Notes: generated by a model from the sequence alone, not told the origin. 34,111 nt of DNA from an uncultured Clostridia bacterium (GCA_944363555.1 CALVUL010000028.1:1-34111), one strand, 5' to 3'; shown: positions 25,630 through 33,845, numbered from the stretch's first letter. Numbers and translations are program-made.

Positions 25630-26445
25630 ATGGAATTTAAAGGCAAAACGGTGGCGGATGCCATCGAAGCGGGCTTGCAGCATTTCGGCATCGAGGAAAA
25701 GGACGCCGAGATCAGGGTGATCAACGAAGAAGAAAAAGGATTTTTCGGCAAGCTGAAGAAGGAAGCCGCGGTGGACGTGGAAAGAAAACTTACCGGCGGC
25801 AGAAGAGCGGTTGCGTTTTTGGAAGGGCTGTTTGAAAAAATGGACATCAACGCGAAAGCCGAACTGGTGAAAGAGGAAGAGAACGTGGAGATCAACGTGA
25901 TCGCCGAGTCCTCCCCGTCGGTCATCGGGCACCGCGGCGAAGTGCTGGACGCGTTCCAGACGCTTGCCGGCGCAGTGGCGAACATCGGAAACAAGAGTTA
26001 TAAGCGCGTGGTCGTGGACTGCGAAGGCTACCGCGAAAAACGCGAGGACACCTTGGTGTATCTGGCGAACAAACTGGCGGATAAAGCCGTGCGCCTCGGC
26101 AGGGACGTGGCGCTCGAACCCATGAACCCCTATGAAAGACGGGTGATCCACTCCACCCTCGCCTCTCACGAAAAGGTTACGACGATCAGCGAAGGCAAGG
26201 AACCCAACCGCCACGTGGTGATCGTACCCAACGAAAAGAAACCCTATGCGAAACGGGATTTCGACAGGAGGGGCGCAAGACCGTACGGCGGCGGGCGCGA
26301 CAGAAACGAAAGGGGCGGGCGCGATCCGAGAAGAAACGACAGGAGAAGTTCCGGCTTTTCCTCCGCGCCGAGAGAACCGAAAAGGAAGCCGACGACCTTC
26401 GGCACCTACCTCGGCAACAGCAACAGTATGAAAAACGAAGAATAA
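25630..26445 (+). CDS. jag: RNA-binding protein Jag (KhpB/EloR)
   Basis: 271 residues. The Jag-N domain (1-52) ends in KGFFGKLKKEA, followed by a KH domain (about 75-150) with the GxxG loop in VIGHRGEVLDAFQ, and an R3H domain (about 150-220) containing NPYERRVIHSTLASHE. The protein binds RNA and in streptococci controls cell elongation with KhpA. A C-terminal tail from about residue 215 is rich in Arg and Gly (RRGARPYGGGRDRNERGGR), likely disordered and RNA-binding. GGAGGAAG precedes the ATG. It closes the rpmH operon with a strong terminator. Confidence 0.94.
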   Translation: MEFKGKTVADAIEAGLQHFGIEEKDAEIRVINEEEKGFFGKLKKEAAVDVERKLTGGRRAVAFLEGLFEKMDINAKAELVKEEENVEINVIAESSPSVIGHRGEVLDAFQTLAGAVANIGNKSYKRVVVDCEGYREKREDTLVYLANKLADKAVRLGRDVALEPMNPYERRVIHSTLASHEKVTTISEGKEPNRHVVIVPNEKKPYAKRDFDRRGARPYGGGRDRNERGGRDPRRNDRRSSGFSSAPREPKRKPTTFGTYLGNSNSMKNEE

Positions 26446-26450
26446 AGAAA

Positions 26451-26490
26451 CCCGCCCCTTTCCGGAGTCTCCGGAAAGGGGCGGGTTTTT
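26451..26490 (+). terminator. Terminator of the rpmH-jag operon
   Basis: 16-bp perfect stem (26451-26466 with 26470-26485), 3-nt loop and five T (26486-26490), immediately after jag. Confidence 0.94.
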
Positions 26491-26545
26491 GTTTTGCGGA
26501 AAAAATTTTTCACTCAAATCGAAACGTCAATTCGGAAAAAAATTT

Positions 26546-26695
26546 TTACAAATCGTCTGCGTCCTGCACGGGTTCGTCGAACATATCGTACAAATCGATG
26601 CCCGTGTAAGAACCCGATACGTCGAATCCGCTTTGATTATCTGCAATTCTTTTCTTGCGTGGTTTTCTTGCTTTTTTCAGCTTTGTTGGCAGCAT
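26546..26695 (-). CDS. Very small conserved-looking protein
   Basis: 49 residues from an ATG at 26695 to TAA at 26546. The N-terminus is basic (KLKKARKPRKKR), then a polar part with GSYTG and the C-terminus EPVQDADDL. From memory, short clostridial proteins with SYTG and a PVQDADDL-like ending occur widely; I cannot confirm this here. No ribosome-binding site precedes this ATG. An upstream ATG at 26720, with AAAGGAG 12 nt before it just after the rubrerythrin stop, opens a different frame of 27 codons that overlaps it. Either the 26695 ATG is used, or the gene carries a frameshift. It lies downstream of rubrerythrin on the same strand. Confidence 0.55.
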   Translation of the reverse strand: MLPTKLKKARKPRKKRIADNQSGFDVSGSYTGIDLYDMFDEPVQDADDL

Positions 26696-26737
26696 TCTTA
26701 ACGTTCTTCGCGTCTTTCATTGAAAATTTTTACTCCT

Positions 26738-27310
26738 TTAATTTAACTTTAACTGCACAAACCCCTGCGAAGCGCCGCATAAGGGGCAGATACTCCAAGC
26801 CTCTTTCAGCGTTTCGATATGGCCGCATTCCGAACATTCCCAGTAAGCGGGTTTGCTGTTTTTGAAAAGCGTGCCGTTTTTGAAGTTTTCGTATAAAAAA
26901 CGAAAAATCTGTTCGTGCTTTTTTTCGACTTTTGCGGTTAATTCAAATTTTTTCGCAATCTCTTCAAAGCCTTCTTCTGCGGCGATCTTCGCAAATTCGG
27001 GATAAATGTTTTCCGCTTCTTCCCTTTCCGCGTCCATGGAAAATTTCAAACCGTCCTCGATGGTCAGCTTTTCGAAGGGATAGCCCGCGCATATTTCCAT
27101 ATTACGGGCGGTGCCGTTTCGATCGGTCAAAAGATCGTAGTAGGTTTTCGCATGGTTGACTTCGTTTTTGGCGATGGTTTTGATTTCCGTTGCCAAAGTG
27201 TTGTAACCCTGCTTGATACACAGTTCCGCGATGATCTGATAGCGGAGCCCCGCCTGCGATTCGCCGGCGAAAGACCTTGCGAGATTTGTCAAGGTTTTAG
27301 AGTTTTTCAT
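26738..27310 (-). CDS. rbr: Rubrerythrin
   Basis: 190 residues. The ferritin-like domain (1-150) has the diiron ligands Glu17, Glu50xxHis53, the EREEAE helix around 95-100 and Glu129xxHis132. The C-terminal rubredoxin-like domain (about 157-185) has Cys159/162 and Cys175/178. Rubrerythrin reduces hydrogen peroxide using electrons from NADH or rubredoxin, protecting anaerobes from oxidants. GGAGGAG precedes the ATG. It may be co-transcribed with the very small gene downstream. No clear PerR box was seen upstream. Confidence 0.95.
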   Translation of the reverse strand: MKNSKTLTNLARSFAGESQAGLRYQIIAELCIKQGYNTLATEIKTIAKNEVNHAKTYYDLLTDRNGTARNMEICAGYPFEKLTIEDGLKFSMDAEREEAENIYPEFAKIAAEEGFEEIAKKFELTAKVEKKHEQIFRFLYENFKNGTLFKNSKPAYWECSECGHIETLKEAWSICPLCGASQGFVQLKLN

Positions 27311-27652
27311 TTTCTCCTCCCCTGCGGTTAGTATGCGCGTTTTTTTCCCCGATATTCGCGCGAAAAAATCTTTTTTGAGAAAACGAACGCGTTTACCGAC
27401 CGAAAACAGTATGCGCAGCGCGTTGCCGTTTATGCAAAAATTTCAAAGTTTTTTAAGGCGGTTCGGCAAACAAACGAATCGTATCGATCGATAAACGGTA
27501 AACCATAAATAAAATGCGCGCCGCGGTGCAGATGCACCGCGGCGCGCACTGTTTAAGCAATCGCCCGATTGTAAATCAAAAATTGCGCGGAAAAATTCCG
27601 CCGCTTTGAAAAGACGGCTTTCCGTAACGAAAAGTTAACGAACGGGCGCGTT
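27311..27652. other. Intergenic region upstream of rubrerythrin
   Basis: 342 bases without a gene. It has two copies of AGTATGCGC (27330-27338 and 27408-27416, 78 bp apart), a 12-bp palindrome TATCGATCGATA (27482-27493) and the terminator at 27515-27548. No convincing promoter boxes were found for rubrerythrin. Confidence 0.5.
27515..27548 (-). terminator. Terminator after the amino-acid kinase gene
   Basis: 16-bp perfect stem (27515-27530 with 27533-27548), 2-nt loop; on the minus strand it is followed by ATTTTATTTATGG, a T-rich tail. It lies about 105 nt downstream of the kinase stop codon. Confidence 0.75.
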
Positions 27653-28474
27653 TTACCGGATACCGATCCGCGTGGCGGGGACGCTGCCCGCCAGAATTTC
27701 TTTTATGGAATATTTCCCGTTGGCGATGATGACTTTCGTGCCGTTTGCGGCGGCGTCCTTGATATATTCGAGTTTCGCCTTCGCCCCGTTCGCCCCCGCG
27801 CGCGACGCGCCCGAGCAGAATTTTTTATAATATTCGATGTTTTCCAAAAGTTCGGCGGGGTCTTTGCCGCAGATCTCTTCGATGAGTTCGCCCGTCTTCA
27901 TGTCCTTATAAATGCCGTCCGTACTCGTTAAAATGAGCAGCGTTTCCGCTTTGACGAGGCAGGCGATCTGCGCGGCGGTTTCGTCGTTATCCACGCCCTC
28001 CACCACCTTTTTGTGGTTGCTGAGCAGCGCCTGTATTTCCATTTTGCGGTTTTCTTCCGCGCAGACGGCGTCGTTATAGTTGACGATGGGTATGGCGTTT
28101 TGCTCTTTGCAGCGCAGCAGCAGCGATTTCAGAAATTCCCGTTTTACGGGGTCGTTGAAATGCTGGTGCTCGATCAAAACCTGCCGGATGGAATATTTCG
28201 GATCCACGTACTGGCGGTAAGTCGCCATTAAAACGGACTGCCCTTCCGCGGCGTAATCGGCTTTCACATCCTCCGCGGCGCCGGAAAGTTCCTTTCCGTG
28301 ACGGCGTATGTAATCGAGCCTGCCGATTTCCGTTGCGCCGCTCGTTACCCAGATATACCCGGGTTTGAGTTCGGCGGAAAGCCGCGCGATGCGCGTATAA
28401 TCGGGCATCTGGGCGGTTTTGTCGATGAGCGCCATTGAGCCGATCTTGCCCACAAGTTCCACGTCGAATTTCAT
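27653..28474 (-). CDS. Amino-acid kinase family protein, glutamate 5-kinase-like
   Basis: 273 residues. The amino-acid kinase fold is visible: VTSGATEIG near the N-terminus (SSGAVAAG in ProB), IPIVNYNDAV (ProB: IPIINENDTV), GVDNDETAAQIACLV (ProB: DNDRLSALVA) and LLILTSTDGIYKD (ProB: LLTDVDGLYT). The expected C-terminal PUA domain is missing, and the N-terminal nucleotide loop is atypical (VGKIGSMAL). It could phosphorylate glutamate in proline synthesis or another carboxylate or phosphate substrate. No proA or proC is nearby. AGAGAGGAA precedes the ATG. It lies 16 nt after the dipeptidase gene, probably in one operon. Confidence 0.7.
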   Translation of the reverse strand: MKFDVELVGKIGSMALIDKTAQMPDYTRIARLSAELKPGYIWVTSGATEIGRLDYIRRHGKELSGAAEDVKADYAAEGQSVLMATYRQYVDPKYSIRQVLIEHQHFNDPVKREFLKSLLLRCKEQNAIPIVNYNDAVCAEENRKMEIQALLSNHKKVVEGVDNDETAAQIACLVKAETLLILTSTDGIYKDMKTGELIEEICGKDPAELLENIEYYKKFCSGASRAGANGAKAKLEYIKDAAANGTKVIIANGKYSIKEILAGSVPATRIGIR

Positions 28475-28490
28475 ATACGTTCCTCTCTTT

Positions 28491-29744
28491 TTATTGTATG
28501 ACGGCTTTCAGCCCCGCAAGGTAAATTTCGTACATCCTGTCGATGTTTTCATCCGATATAAATTCGTCGGGGGCGTGGATGCGGTTATCCTCGTTCGGAA
28601 ATTCCGGCCCGAATGCCGTGCCGTTTTCAAAGACGGAGGCGAAGGTCGCCCCCCGCTGGCTGATGGGCTGTAAATTTTCCCCCGTGACGGCGTTGTACGC
28701 CGCGGCGAGTTTTTGTACGTATTCGCTGTCTTTCGGCACATATAAAGGGTCTCTGCCCTTGATTAAGGCGTATTTTACGCCGAGGGCGTCGAAAAGGGGA
28801 AGGAATTCTTCCGCCCGCATCTTCGCGGGCACGCGGAAATCCGCCGTCAGAATCAGTTTGTCTTCCGTCTGTTCGATGAGGTTGGGGCTGAGCGTGGCGC
28901 CGCCCGTTTCGTTGCCGACGGCGGAAATCGTTTTATCGTCGAACACGCTTAAAAGCGCGCGGACGTTTTCGCCGCAGTCCCGCATATAGGCGAGCAGGGG
29001 GCGTATGGCGTTTTTGCCGAGTTCGGGATACGAACCGTGCGCCGATTTGCCGAAACTCTCCATTTTCCCGTTTCTGCCGACGAGCCCGTGCTTTTTTAAG
29101 AGGGCTTCGTCGCACACGCCCTCGGCGGAAGCGTAGGCGCACACCGCGTTGACCGCCACGCCCCCCGCGACGTTTCGGAACGCGCCGCGATAGGGAATTT
29201 CAAAGACCGCGCGGTTTGGCCCCTTCTCGGCGTACACCACGGGGAAATCCCCGTCGGGCGAAAAGCCGTATTTCGGGAAGGCGCCGCCTTTTTGTTTGTA
29301 ATATTCCACGTCCGCCCAGCCGGATTCTTCGTTGCAGCCGACGAAAAAGCGCACTTTCCTTTTGAGCGGCGCGGCGTTTTTGAGTTCGTTCAAGGCGTAC
29401 AGACACAAAAGGGTAGGGGCCTTGTCGTCGGTCGTGCCCCTGCCGTAATATCTGCCGTCCTTAAAGGTGAGAACGAAGGGATCGCTGTGCCAGCCGTCCC
29501 CCGCGGGAACGACATCCAGATGCCCGATCACGCCGTATTCCTCCCCTTCGCCGCAGACGATCTCGCCGAGGTAGTTTTCGTGATTGATCACGGTAAAACC
29601 CATGCGCTTTGCGACGGAAAGGAAGATTTCGAGCGCCTGTTTCACCCCCTTCCCGAAGGGAGCGTTTTCCTCTGCCGCGCTCTGCACGCTCTTTGCGGCG
29701 ATAAGGGATTTTAAATCTGCGAGAAATTGTTTTTTGTCTTTCAT
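28491..29744 (-). CDS. M20-family dipeptidase (PepV/Sapep-like)
   Basis: 417 residues. The family's metal ligands are present: His75 and Asp77 (GHLDVVPAGDGW), Asp106/107 (GTTDDKAP), the catalytic Glu139/140 (NEESGW), an Asp in SPDGDFP, and a C-terminal His in IHAPDEF. The PepV/Sapep form of M20 hydrolyses dipeptides in the cytosol with Zn2+ or Mn2+. An in-frame TTG at 29774 is nearer the promoter but the ATG at 29744 fits the family better. Neither start has a clear ribosome-binding site. The downstream gene is the ProB-like kinase, 16 nt away. Promoter at 29782-29810. Confidence 0.85.
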   Translation of the reverse strand: MKDKKQFLADLKSLIAAKSVQSAAEENAPFGKGVKQALEIFLSVAKRMGFTVINHENYLGEIVCGEGEEYGVIGHLDVVPAGDGWHSDPFVLTFKDGRYYGRGTTDDKAPTLLCLYALNELKNAAPLKRKVRFFVGCNEESGWADVEYYKQKGGAFPKYGFSPDGDFPVVYAEKGPNRAVFEIPYRGAFRNVAGGVAVNAVCAYASAEGVCDEALLKKHGLVGRNGKMESFGKSAHGSYPELGKNAIRPLLAYMRDCGENVRALLSVFDDKTISAVGNETGGATLSPNLIEQTEDKLILTADFRVPAKMRAEEFLPLFDALGVKYALIKGRDPLYVPKDSEYVQKLAAAYNAVTGENLQPISQRGATFASVFENGTAFGPEFPNEDNRIHAPDEFISDENIDRMYEIYLAGLKAVIQ

Positions 29745-29781
29745 GATGGTTTCGGTGTAAAAAATTACAGTCAATACCTTT

Positions 29782-29810
29782 ATTGTATTCTATTTTAAAG
29801 AAAAATGCAA
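29782..29810 (-). promoter_or_regulatory. Promoter of the dipeptidase-kinase operon
   Basis: Minus strand TTGCAT (29805-29810), 17-bp spacer, TACAAT (29782-29787). Confidence 0.6.
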
Positions 29811-29819
29811 AATAATTCA

Positions 29820-29847
29820 TTGATTTTTTATAAAAATATGGTAAAAT
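29820..29847 (+). promoter_or_regulatory. radC promoter (leaderless)
   Basis: TTGATT (29820-29825), 16-bp spacer, TAAAAT (29842-29847). The -10 box ends 6 nt before the radC ATG at 29854, so the transcript is probably leaderless. Confidence 0.6.
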
Positions 29848-29853
29848 TAACGT

Positions 29854-30543
29854 ATGGACGAAACGAATCCGCACGGCGGGCACAGAAAACGGCTGAAAGA
29901 ACGGTTTTCCAAGTATCCCGAATCGCTCAGCGACAACGAACTTTTAGAACTGCTGCTCTTTTACGCCATTCCCCGCAAGAACACCAACGAACTCGCCCAC
30001 CGGCTTTTGCGCCTGAGCGGCGGGTCTTTGAAAAAACTTACGGAAACCGACGAATCCGCGCTGCGGTGCGTGGAGGGCGCGGGCGGGGAAAGCGCGCGTT
30101 TGCTGCGGCTGACGGGCGCGATCGCCGCACGCTGCGCGGCGGAGAAGAAGAAACGGGTAAAGTTTGAATACAATACCGTAAAAGACAGCCTTGTGGCGCG
30201 TTTTGAAGAAGAAACAAAGGAAACGATGTGGCTTTTTCTGATCGACGGGAAGGGGTATATTCTTGCGGAGATCCCCTACGCGGGCGACGGCGACAGGATC
30301 GATCTGCCCGTGGGCGACATCGTGGAGATGATCGCGCTCTATAAGCCTTCGGGCGCGGCGCTGGCGCACAACCATCCGAGCGGGATGCCCGACCCTTCCG
30401 CCGCGGACGACGAGACCACGGCGAAGATTTTAAAGATGTTCACGCTGCACGGCGTCCGTTTGTACGACCACATCATCGTTGCGGGCAGAAAGACGTACAG
30501 TTATCATTACGCGGGCAGGCTTGCCGCGTTGAATCACGATTGA
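29854..30543 (+). CDS. radC: RadC-family JAB/MPN+ domain protein
   Basis: 229 residues. The N-terminal helix-hairpin-helix-like part (about 15-85) has LSDNELLELLLFYAIPRKNT. The JAB/MPN+ metalloprotease-like domain (about 105-225) has the metal-binding AHNHPSGMPDPSAADD motif (HxH and downstream Asp). The name comes from a historic DNA-repair assignment; the real activity of the family is not established. There is no ribosome-binding site before the ATG at 29854. It lies 17 nt upstream of gltX and is probably co-transcribed with it. Confidence 0.9.
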   Translation: MDETNPHGGHRKRLKERFSKYPESLSDNELLELLLFYAIPRKNTNELAHRLLRLSGGSLKKLTETDESALRCVEGAGGESARLLRLTGAIAARCAAEKKKRVKFEYNTVKDSLVARFEEETKETMWLFLIDGKGYILAEIPYAGDGDRIDLPVGDIVEMIALYKPSGAALAHNHPSGMPDPSAADDETTAKILKMFTLHGVRLYDHIIVAGRKTYSYHYAGRLAALNHD

Positions 30544-30560
30544 AGGACAAGGAGATTGCC

Positions 30561-32003
30561 ATGAACGATAAAGTTAGAACGAGATTCGCACCCAGCCCCA
30601 CGGGGTATCTGCATATCGGGGGGCTGAGGACCGCCCTCTACGGGTATCTGTTCGCCAAACAGCACGGCGGAGATTTTATTCTGCGCATCGAGGATACCGA
30701 CCTGCAGCGCTACGTGGAGGGCAGCGTGCAGATCATTTACGATACCCTCAAAGACGCCGGCATCCTCTACGACGAGGGTCCGGACGTGGGCGGGAATTAC
30801 GGCCCGTACGTGCAGAGCGAGCGGCGCGAAATCTATAAAAAATACGCCGAAGAACTCATCCGCCGCGGCGGGGCGTATTACTGTTTCTGCGATCAGGCGC
30901 GCATCGAAAGCTTAAAAGACGGGAACGGCAACTGCCGTTACGATAAACACTGCCTGCGCCTTACCCCCGAAGAGATCGAAAAGAACTTAAAAAGCGGCGT
31001 TCCCTACGTCGTCCGCCAGAATATCCCCGAAGAGGGCGCGGGCAGTTATCACGATCTCGTGTACGGCGACATCACCGTGGAATACAAGGATATGGAGGAC
31101 GGCATTTTGATCAAGAGCGACGGCATGCCGACATATAATTTCGCCAATGTGGTGGACGACCATCTGATGGGCATCACCCACGTGATCCGCGGCAGCGAAT
31201 ACCTTTCCTCCACCCCGAAATACAACCTGATGTACGACGCGTTCGGCTGGGAACGCCCGACGTATATCCACCTGCCCCCCATCATGAAGGACGAGCGGCA
31301 TAAACTTTCCAAACGCAACGGGGACGCGAGTTATGCCGATTTCGTGGAAAAGGGGTTCGTGAAGGAAGCCATCGTCAATTACATCGCCCTGCTCGGCTGG
31401 AGCCCGAAGGACAACGCCGAAAAGATGTCCCTTGCCGAAATGACGGCGCGTTTTTCCTTAGACGGCATATCGAAATCCCCTTCGATTTTCGACGAGACCA
31501 AAATGCGCTGGCTTTCCGGCGAATACATCAAGGAAATGAGCGACGAGGAATTCGTTTCCCGCGGGCTGGAATTTTTCAAAAAGAGCAAGGTTTACGGCAA
31601 ATACGACTTAAAAAAGATCGCCGCGCTTTTGAAAACGCGGGTGGAAACCTTCGGCGAGATCCCCGAAAAAATCGATTTTTTAGAGGAATTCGGCGCGTAC
31701 GATACGGCGCTTTACACCCATAAGAAGATGAAGACCGACGAAAACATCGCCCGCATCGTGCTCCCCGCGGCGCGCGAAACCCTCGCCGCCCTTCCCGCCT
31801 TCGACTATCAGACGCTGCACGACGGGCTTATGGCGCTCGTCGGCAGGCTGGGGATGAAAAACGGGCAGGTGCTCTGGTGCGTGCGCGTGGCGCTCAGCGG
31901 CAGGGAGTCCACCCCGGGCGGCGTGATGGAACTTGCCGAACTTCTCGGCAGGGAAGAGAGCCTGAAACGGCTGGATTATTCCATGAAACTGCTCGGATCA
32001 TGA
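30561..32003 (+). CDS. gltX: Glutamyl-tRNA synthetase
   Basis: 480 residues. Class I synthetase: the HIGH-type motif is PSPTGYLHIGGLRTAL, the KMSKS-type motif is KLSKRNG, and ILRIEDTDLQRY is the GluRS hallmark. It charges tRNA-Glu, or in organisms without GlnRS also tRNA-Gln for later amidation. The ATG at 30561 follows AAGGAG; a start 21 nt earlier overlaps the radC stop and is less likely. The stop overlaps the start of the sensor kinase by 4 nt (ATGA). Confidence 0.96.
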   Translation: MNDKVRTRFAPSPTGYLHIGGLRTALYGYLFAKQHGGDFILRIEDTDLQRYVEGSVQIIYDTLKDAGILYDEGPDVGGNYGPYVQSERREIYKKYAEELIRRGGAYYCFCDQARIESLKDGNGNCRYDKHCLRLTPEEIEKNLKSGVPYVVRQNIPEEGAGSYHDLVYGDITVEYKDMEDGILIKSDGMPTYNFANVVDDHLMGITHVIRGSEYLSSTPKYNLMYDAFGWERPTYIHLPPIMKDERHKLSKRNGDASYADFVEKGFVKEAIVNYIALLGWSPKDNAEKMSLAEMTARFSLDGISKSPSIFDETKMRWLSGEYIKEMSDEEFVSRGLEFFKKSKVYGKYDLKKIAALLKTRVETFGEIPEKIDFLEEFGAYDTALYTHKKMKTDENIARIVLPAARETLAALPAFDYQTLHDGLMALVGRLGMKNGQVLWCVRVALSGRESTPGGVMELAELLGREESLKRLDYSMKLLGS

Positions 32004-33205
32004 ACAAACCGGCGCTTTGGGAAAAACTGAAAAAATATTCCGTTTCCGGAATCATACGGGTGGGCTGCGTGATCAGCCTGTTCGTGATCTTGGTGATCCT
32101 CACGGTGCAGGGGCGCGGGCGGTGGTATATCGCTCTGGCGCTGTCTGTGGGGCTGCTGGCGGCGTTCTGCACGAATTTTTTCGTGAAAAAACTCGCGGTG
32201 AAATCCGCGATCTACGCCGTTGAGTACGTCATCTTGCTGGTATATTCCGTTTTTTTCGAGGCGGGGATGCTTTCCACCCTCTATTCGCTGATCTTGGTGG
32301 ATTTTTATTTAAATAACACGCTTAAATCCAACGCGGCGTTCGGGGGGCTTTCCTACCTCGCTTACGCGGTGAGCATCACCGTCAGGGACTTCGTGTTCAA
32401 TCCCGAATGGGCGTCCGTGGCGGGTTCTTTGGTCGTGGCGATCAACGAATTCATCATCTTTTCGCTGGTTTTCACCATCGCCAACATGCTCAACGCCATC
32501 ATCAAAAAGACGGCGGAGGCGGAGCGCAACCTCGCGGAGGTCGCCGCGCGGGAAAAGAAACTGCAGGAGGCGAACGAACACCTGAAAGAGGCGGCGAAAC
32601 TCGAAGAGCGCAACCGCATCGCCAAACAGATCCACGACACCACGGGGCACTCCATCACCACCATCATCGTGCAGACCGAGGCGGCGAAACTGCTTTTCGA
32701 CACCGACCCCGAAGGCGCGAAACGCAAGATCGTTTCCGCAAATTTACAGGCGGTTTCCGCGCTGGAAGAACTGCGCAAATCCGTAAGGGTGCTTTCCGGC
32801 GAATACGTGCCGTTTGATTTGGCGGCGTCTTTGGAAAAGGCGGTCAACGAGACGACGGAGGGCACCGACATCGCCATCCGCGCCAAGACCGAGGATATCG
32901 AAACCGACGAGGACACGGCGTTTTTCATCTATTCTTCCCTGAAAGAGGGGCTGAACAACGGCATCCGCCACGGGAACGCCACGGCGTTTTTATTCGAACT
33001 GAAAGTCAGGGACGGCAAACTGAAATTTCTGCTTTCCGACAACGGGACGGGGGCGAAGGAATTAAAAGAAGGCTTCGGGTTGCGGACGATGCGCGAGGGG
33101 GCGGAAAAATTAGGGGGTTCGGCGGAATTTTATACCGCCGAAGGCGAAGGCATGGAAATACGGATCACGCTGCCCGTGAAGGAAAAAGGAGGAAACAATG
33201 ATTAA
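32000..33205 (+). CDS. NarL-type sensor histidine kinase
   Basis: 401 residues. Several N-terminal membrane helices (about 17-165, roughly five) form a small membrane sensor with no large external domain. A coiled coil at 165-205 leads to the HisKA_3 dimerisation motif, ERNRIAKQIHDTTGHS, with His212 as phosphorylation site. The HATPase domain (about 290-395) has GLNNGIRHGNA and DNGTGAKELKEGFGLRTM. The ATG overlaps gltX by 4 nt and the stop overlaps the regulator by 8 nt, so the three are coupled. The signal is unknown. An upstream frame start at 31877 lies inside gltX and is rejected. Confidence 0.92.
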   Translation: MNKPALWEKLKKYSVSGIIRVGCVISLFVILVILTVQGRGRWYIALALSVGLLAAFCTNFFVKKLAVKSAIYAVEYVILLVYSVFFEAGMLSTLYSLILVDFYLNNTLKSNAAFGGLSYLAYAVSITVRDFVFNPEWASVAGSLVVAINEFIIFSLVFTIANMLNAIIKKTAEAERNLAEVAAREKKLQEANEHLKEAAKLEERNRIAKQIHDTTGHSITTIIVQTEAAKLLFDTDPEGAKRKIVSANLQAVSALEELRKSVRVLSGEYVPFDLAASLEKAVNETTEGTDIAIRAKTEDIETDEDTAFFIYSSLKEGLNNGIRHGNATAFLFELKVRDGKLKFLLSDNGTGAKELKEGFGLRTMREGAEKLGGSAEFYTAEGEGMEIRITLPVKEKGGNND

Positions 33206-33845
33206 AGTCATCATCGCGGACGATCAGAAAATTCTGGCGGAAGGCATCAAGACGGTGCTGGAAACGAGCCGCGAGATCAAAGTTACGAATATCGCCTGCG
33301 ACGGCGAGGACTGTTTGAAGAAGATCGCGGAAAACATCCCCGACGTGGCGCTTTTGGATATCAGGATGCCCAACATGAACGGCGTCGTCGCCACGCGGGA
33401 GATCAAGCGGGCGTACCCGCAGGTCAAGGTGGTGATCTTAACCACTTTCGACGACAGCGATTATATCTTAGACGCCATCAATTACGGCGCGAGCGGCTAT
33501 CTGCTGAAGGACATCAACGCGTCTTCCCTGATCGACGCGGTGATCAACGCCTACCGCGGGGAACTGATTTTGCCGACCAACATCGCCAAAAAGATCACCG
33601 CCGCGGCGAAGATGGTTACCGCGGGGAAGGAACTGCGCCTGAAAAAGGCGTTCCAGCTTTCCGAAAGGGAGACGGAGATCGCCATGATGGTTTCGGAAAA
33701 CTTCAACAACCGCCAGATCGCCTCCGCCCTCGACATCAGCGAAGGGACGGTGCGCAATTATATCAGCGGCATTTACATCAAACTGGGCGCGGCGAACCGC
33801 GCGCAGGCGAAAGAGATCATCGAAAATACCGTAAAGGGCGATTAA
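33198..33845 (+). CDS. NarL/LuxR-family response regulator
   Basis: 215 residues. The receiver (1-120) has Asp8/Asp9 and phospho-acceptor Asp54 (VALLDIRMPNMNG), Thr82/83 and Lys (YLLKD), all intact. The C-terminal LuxR HTH (about 150-210) has LSERETEIAMMV and IASALDISEGTVRNYIS. It is the partner of the kinase encoded immediately upstream, overlapping by 8 nt. GGAGGAAAC precedes the ATG. Target genes are unknown. Confidence 0.94.
   Translation: MIKVIIADDQKILAEGIKTVLETSREIKVTNIACDGEDCLKKIAENIPDVALLDIRMPNMNGVVATREIKRAYPQVKVVILTTFDDSDYILDAINYGASGYLLKDINASSLIDAVINAYRGELILPTNIAKKITAAAKMVTAGKELRLKKAFQLSERETEIAMMVSENFNNRQIASALDISEGTVRNYISGIYIKLGAANRAQAKEIIENTVKGD

Noticed and set aside
26494..26865. 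Plus-strand open frame of 123 codons downstream of jag
   Set aside because: It crosses into the rubrerythrin gene on the other strand and begins inside the terminator tail; composition is unlike a protein.
31877..31999. N-terminal extension of the histidine kinase inside gltX
   Set aside because: Out-of-frame gltX sequence that is Arg/Gly-rich; the ATG at 32000 with ATGA overlap gives a clean membrane protein start.
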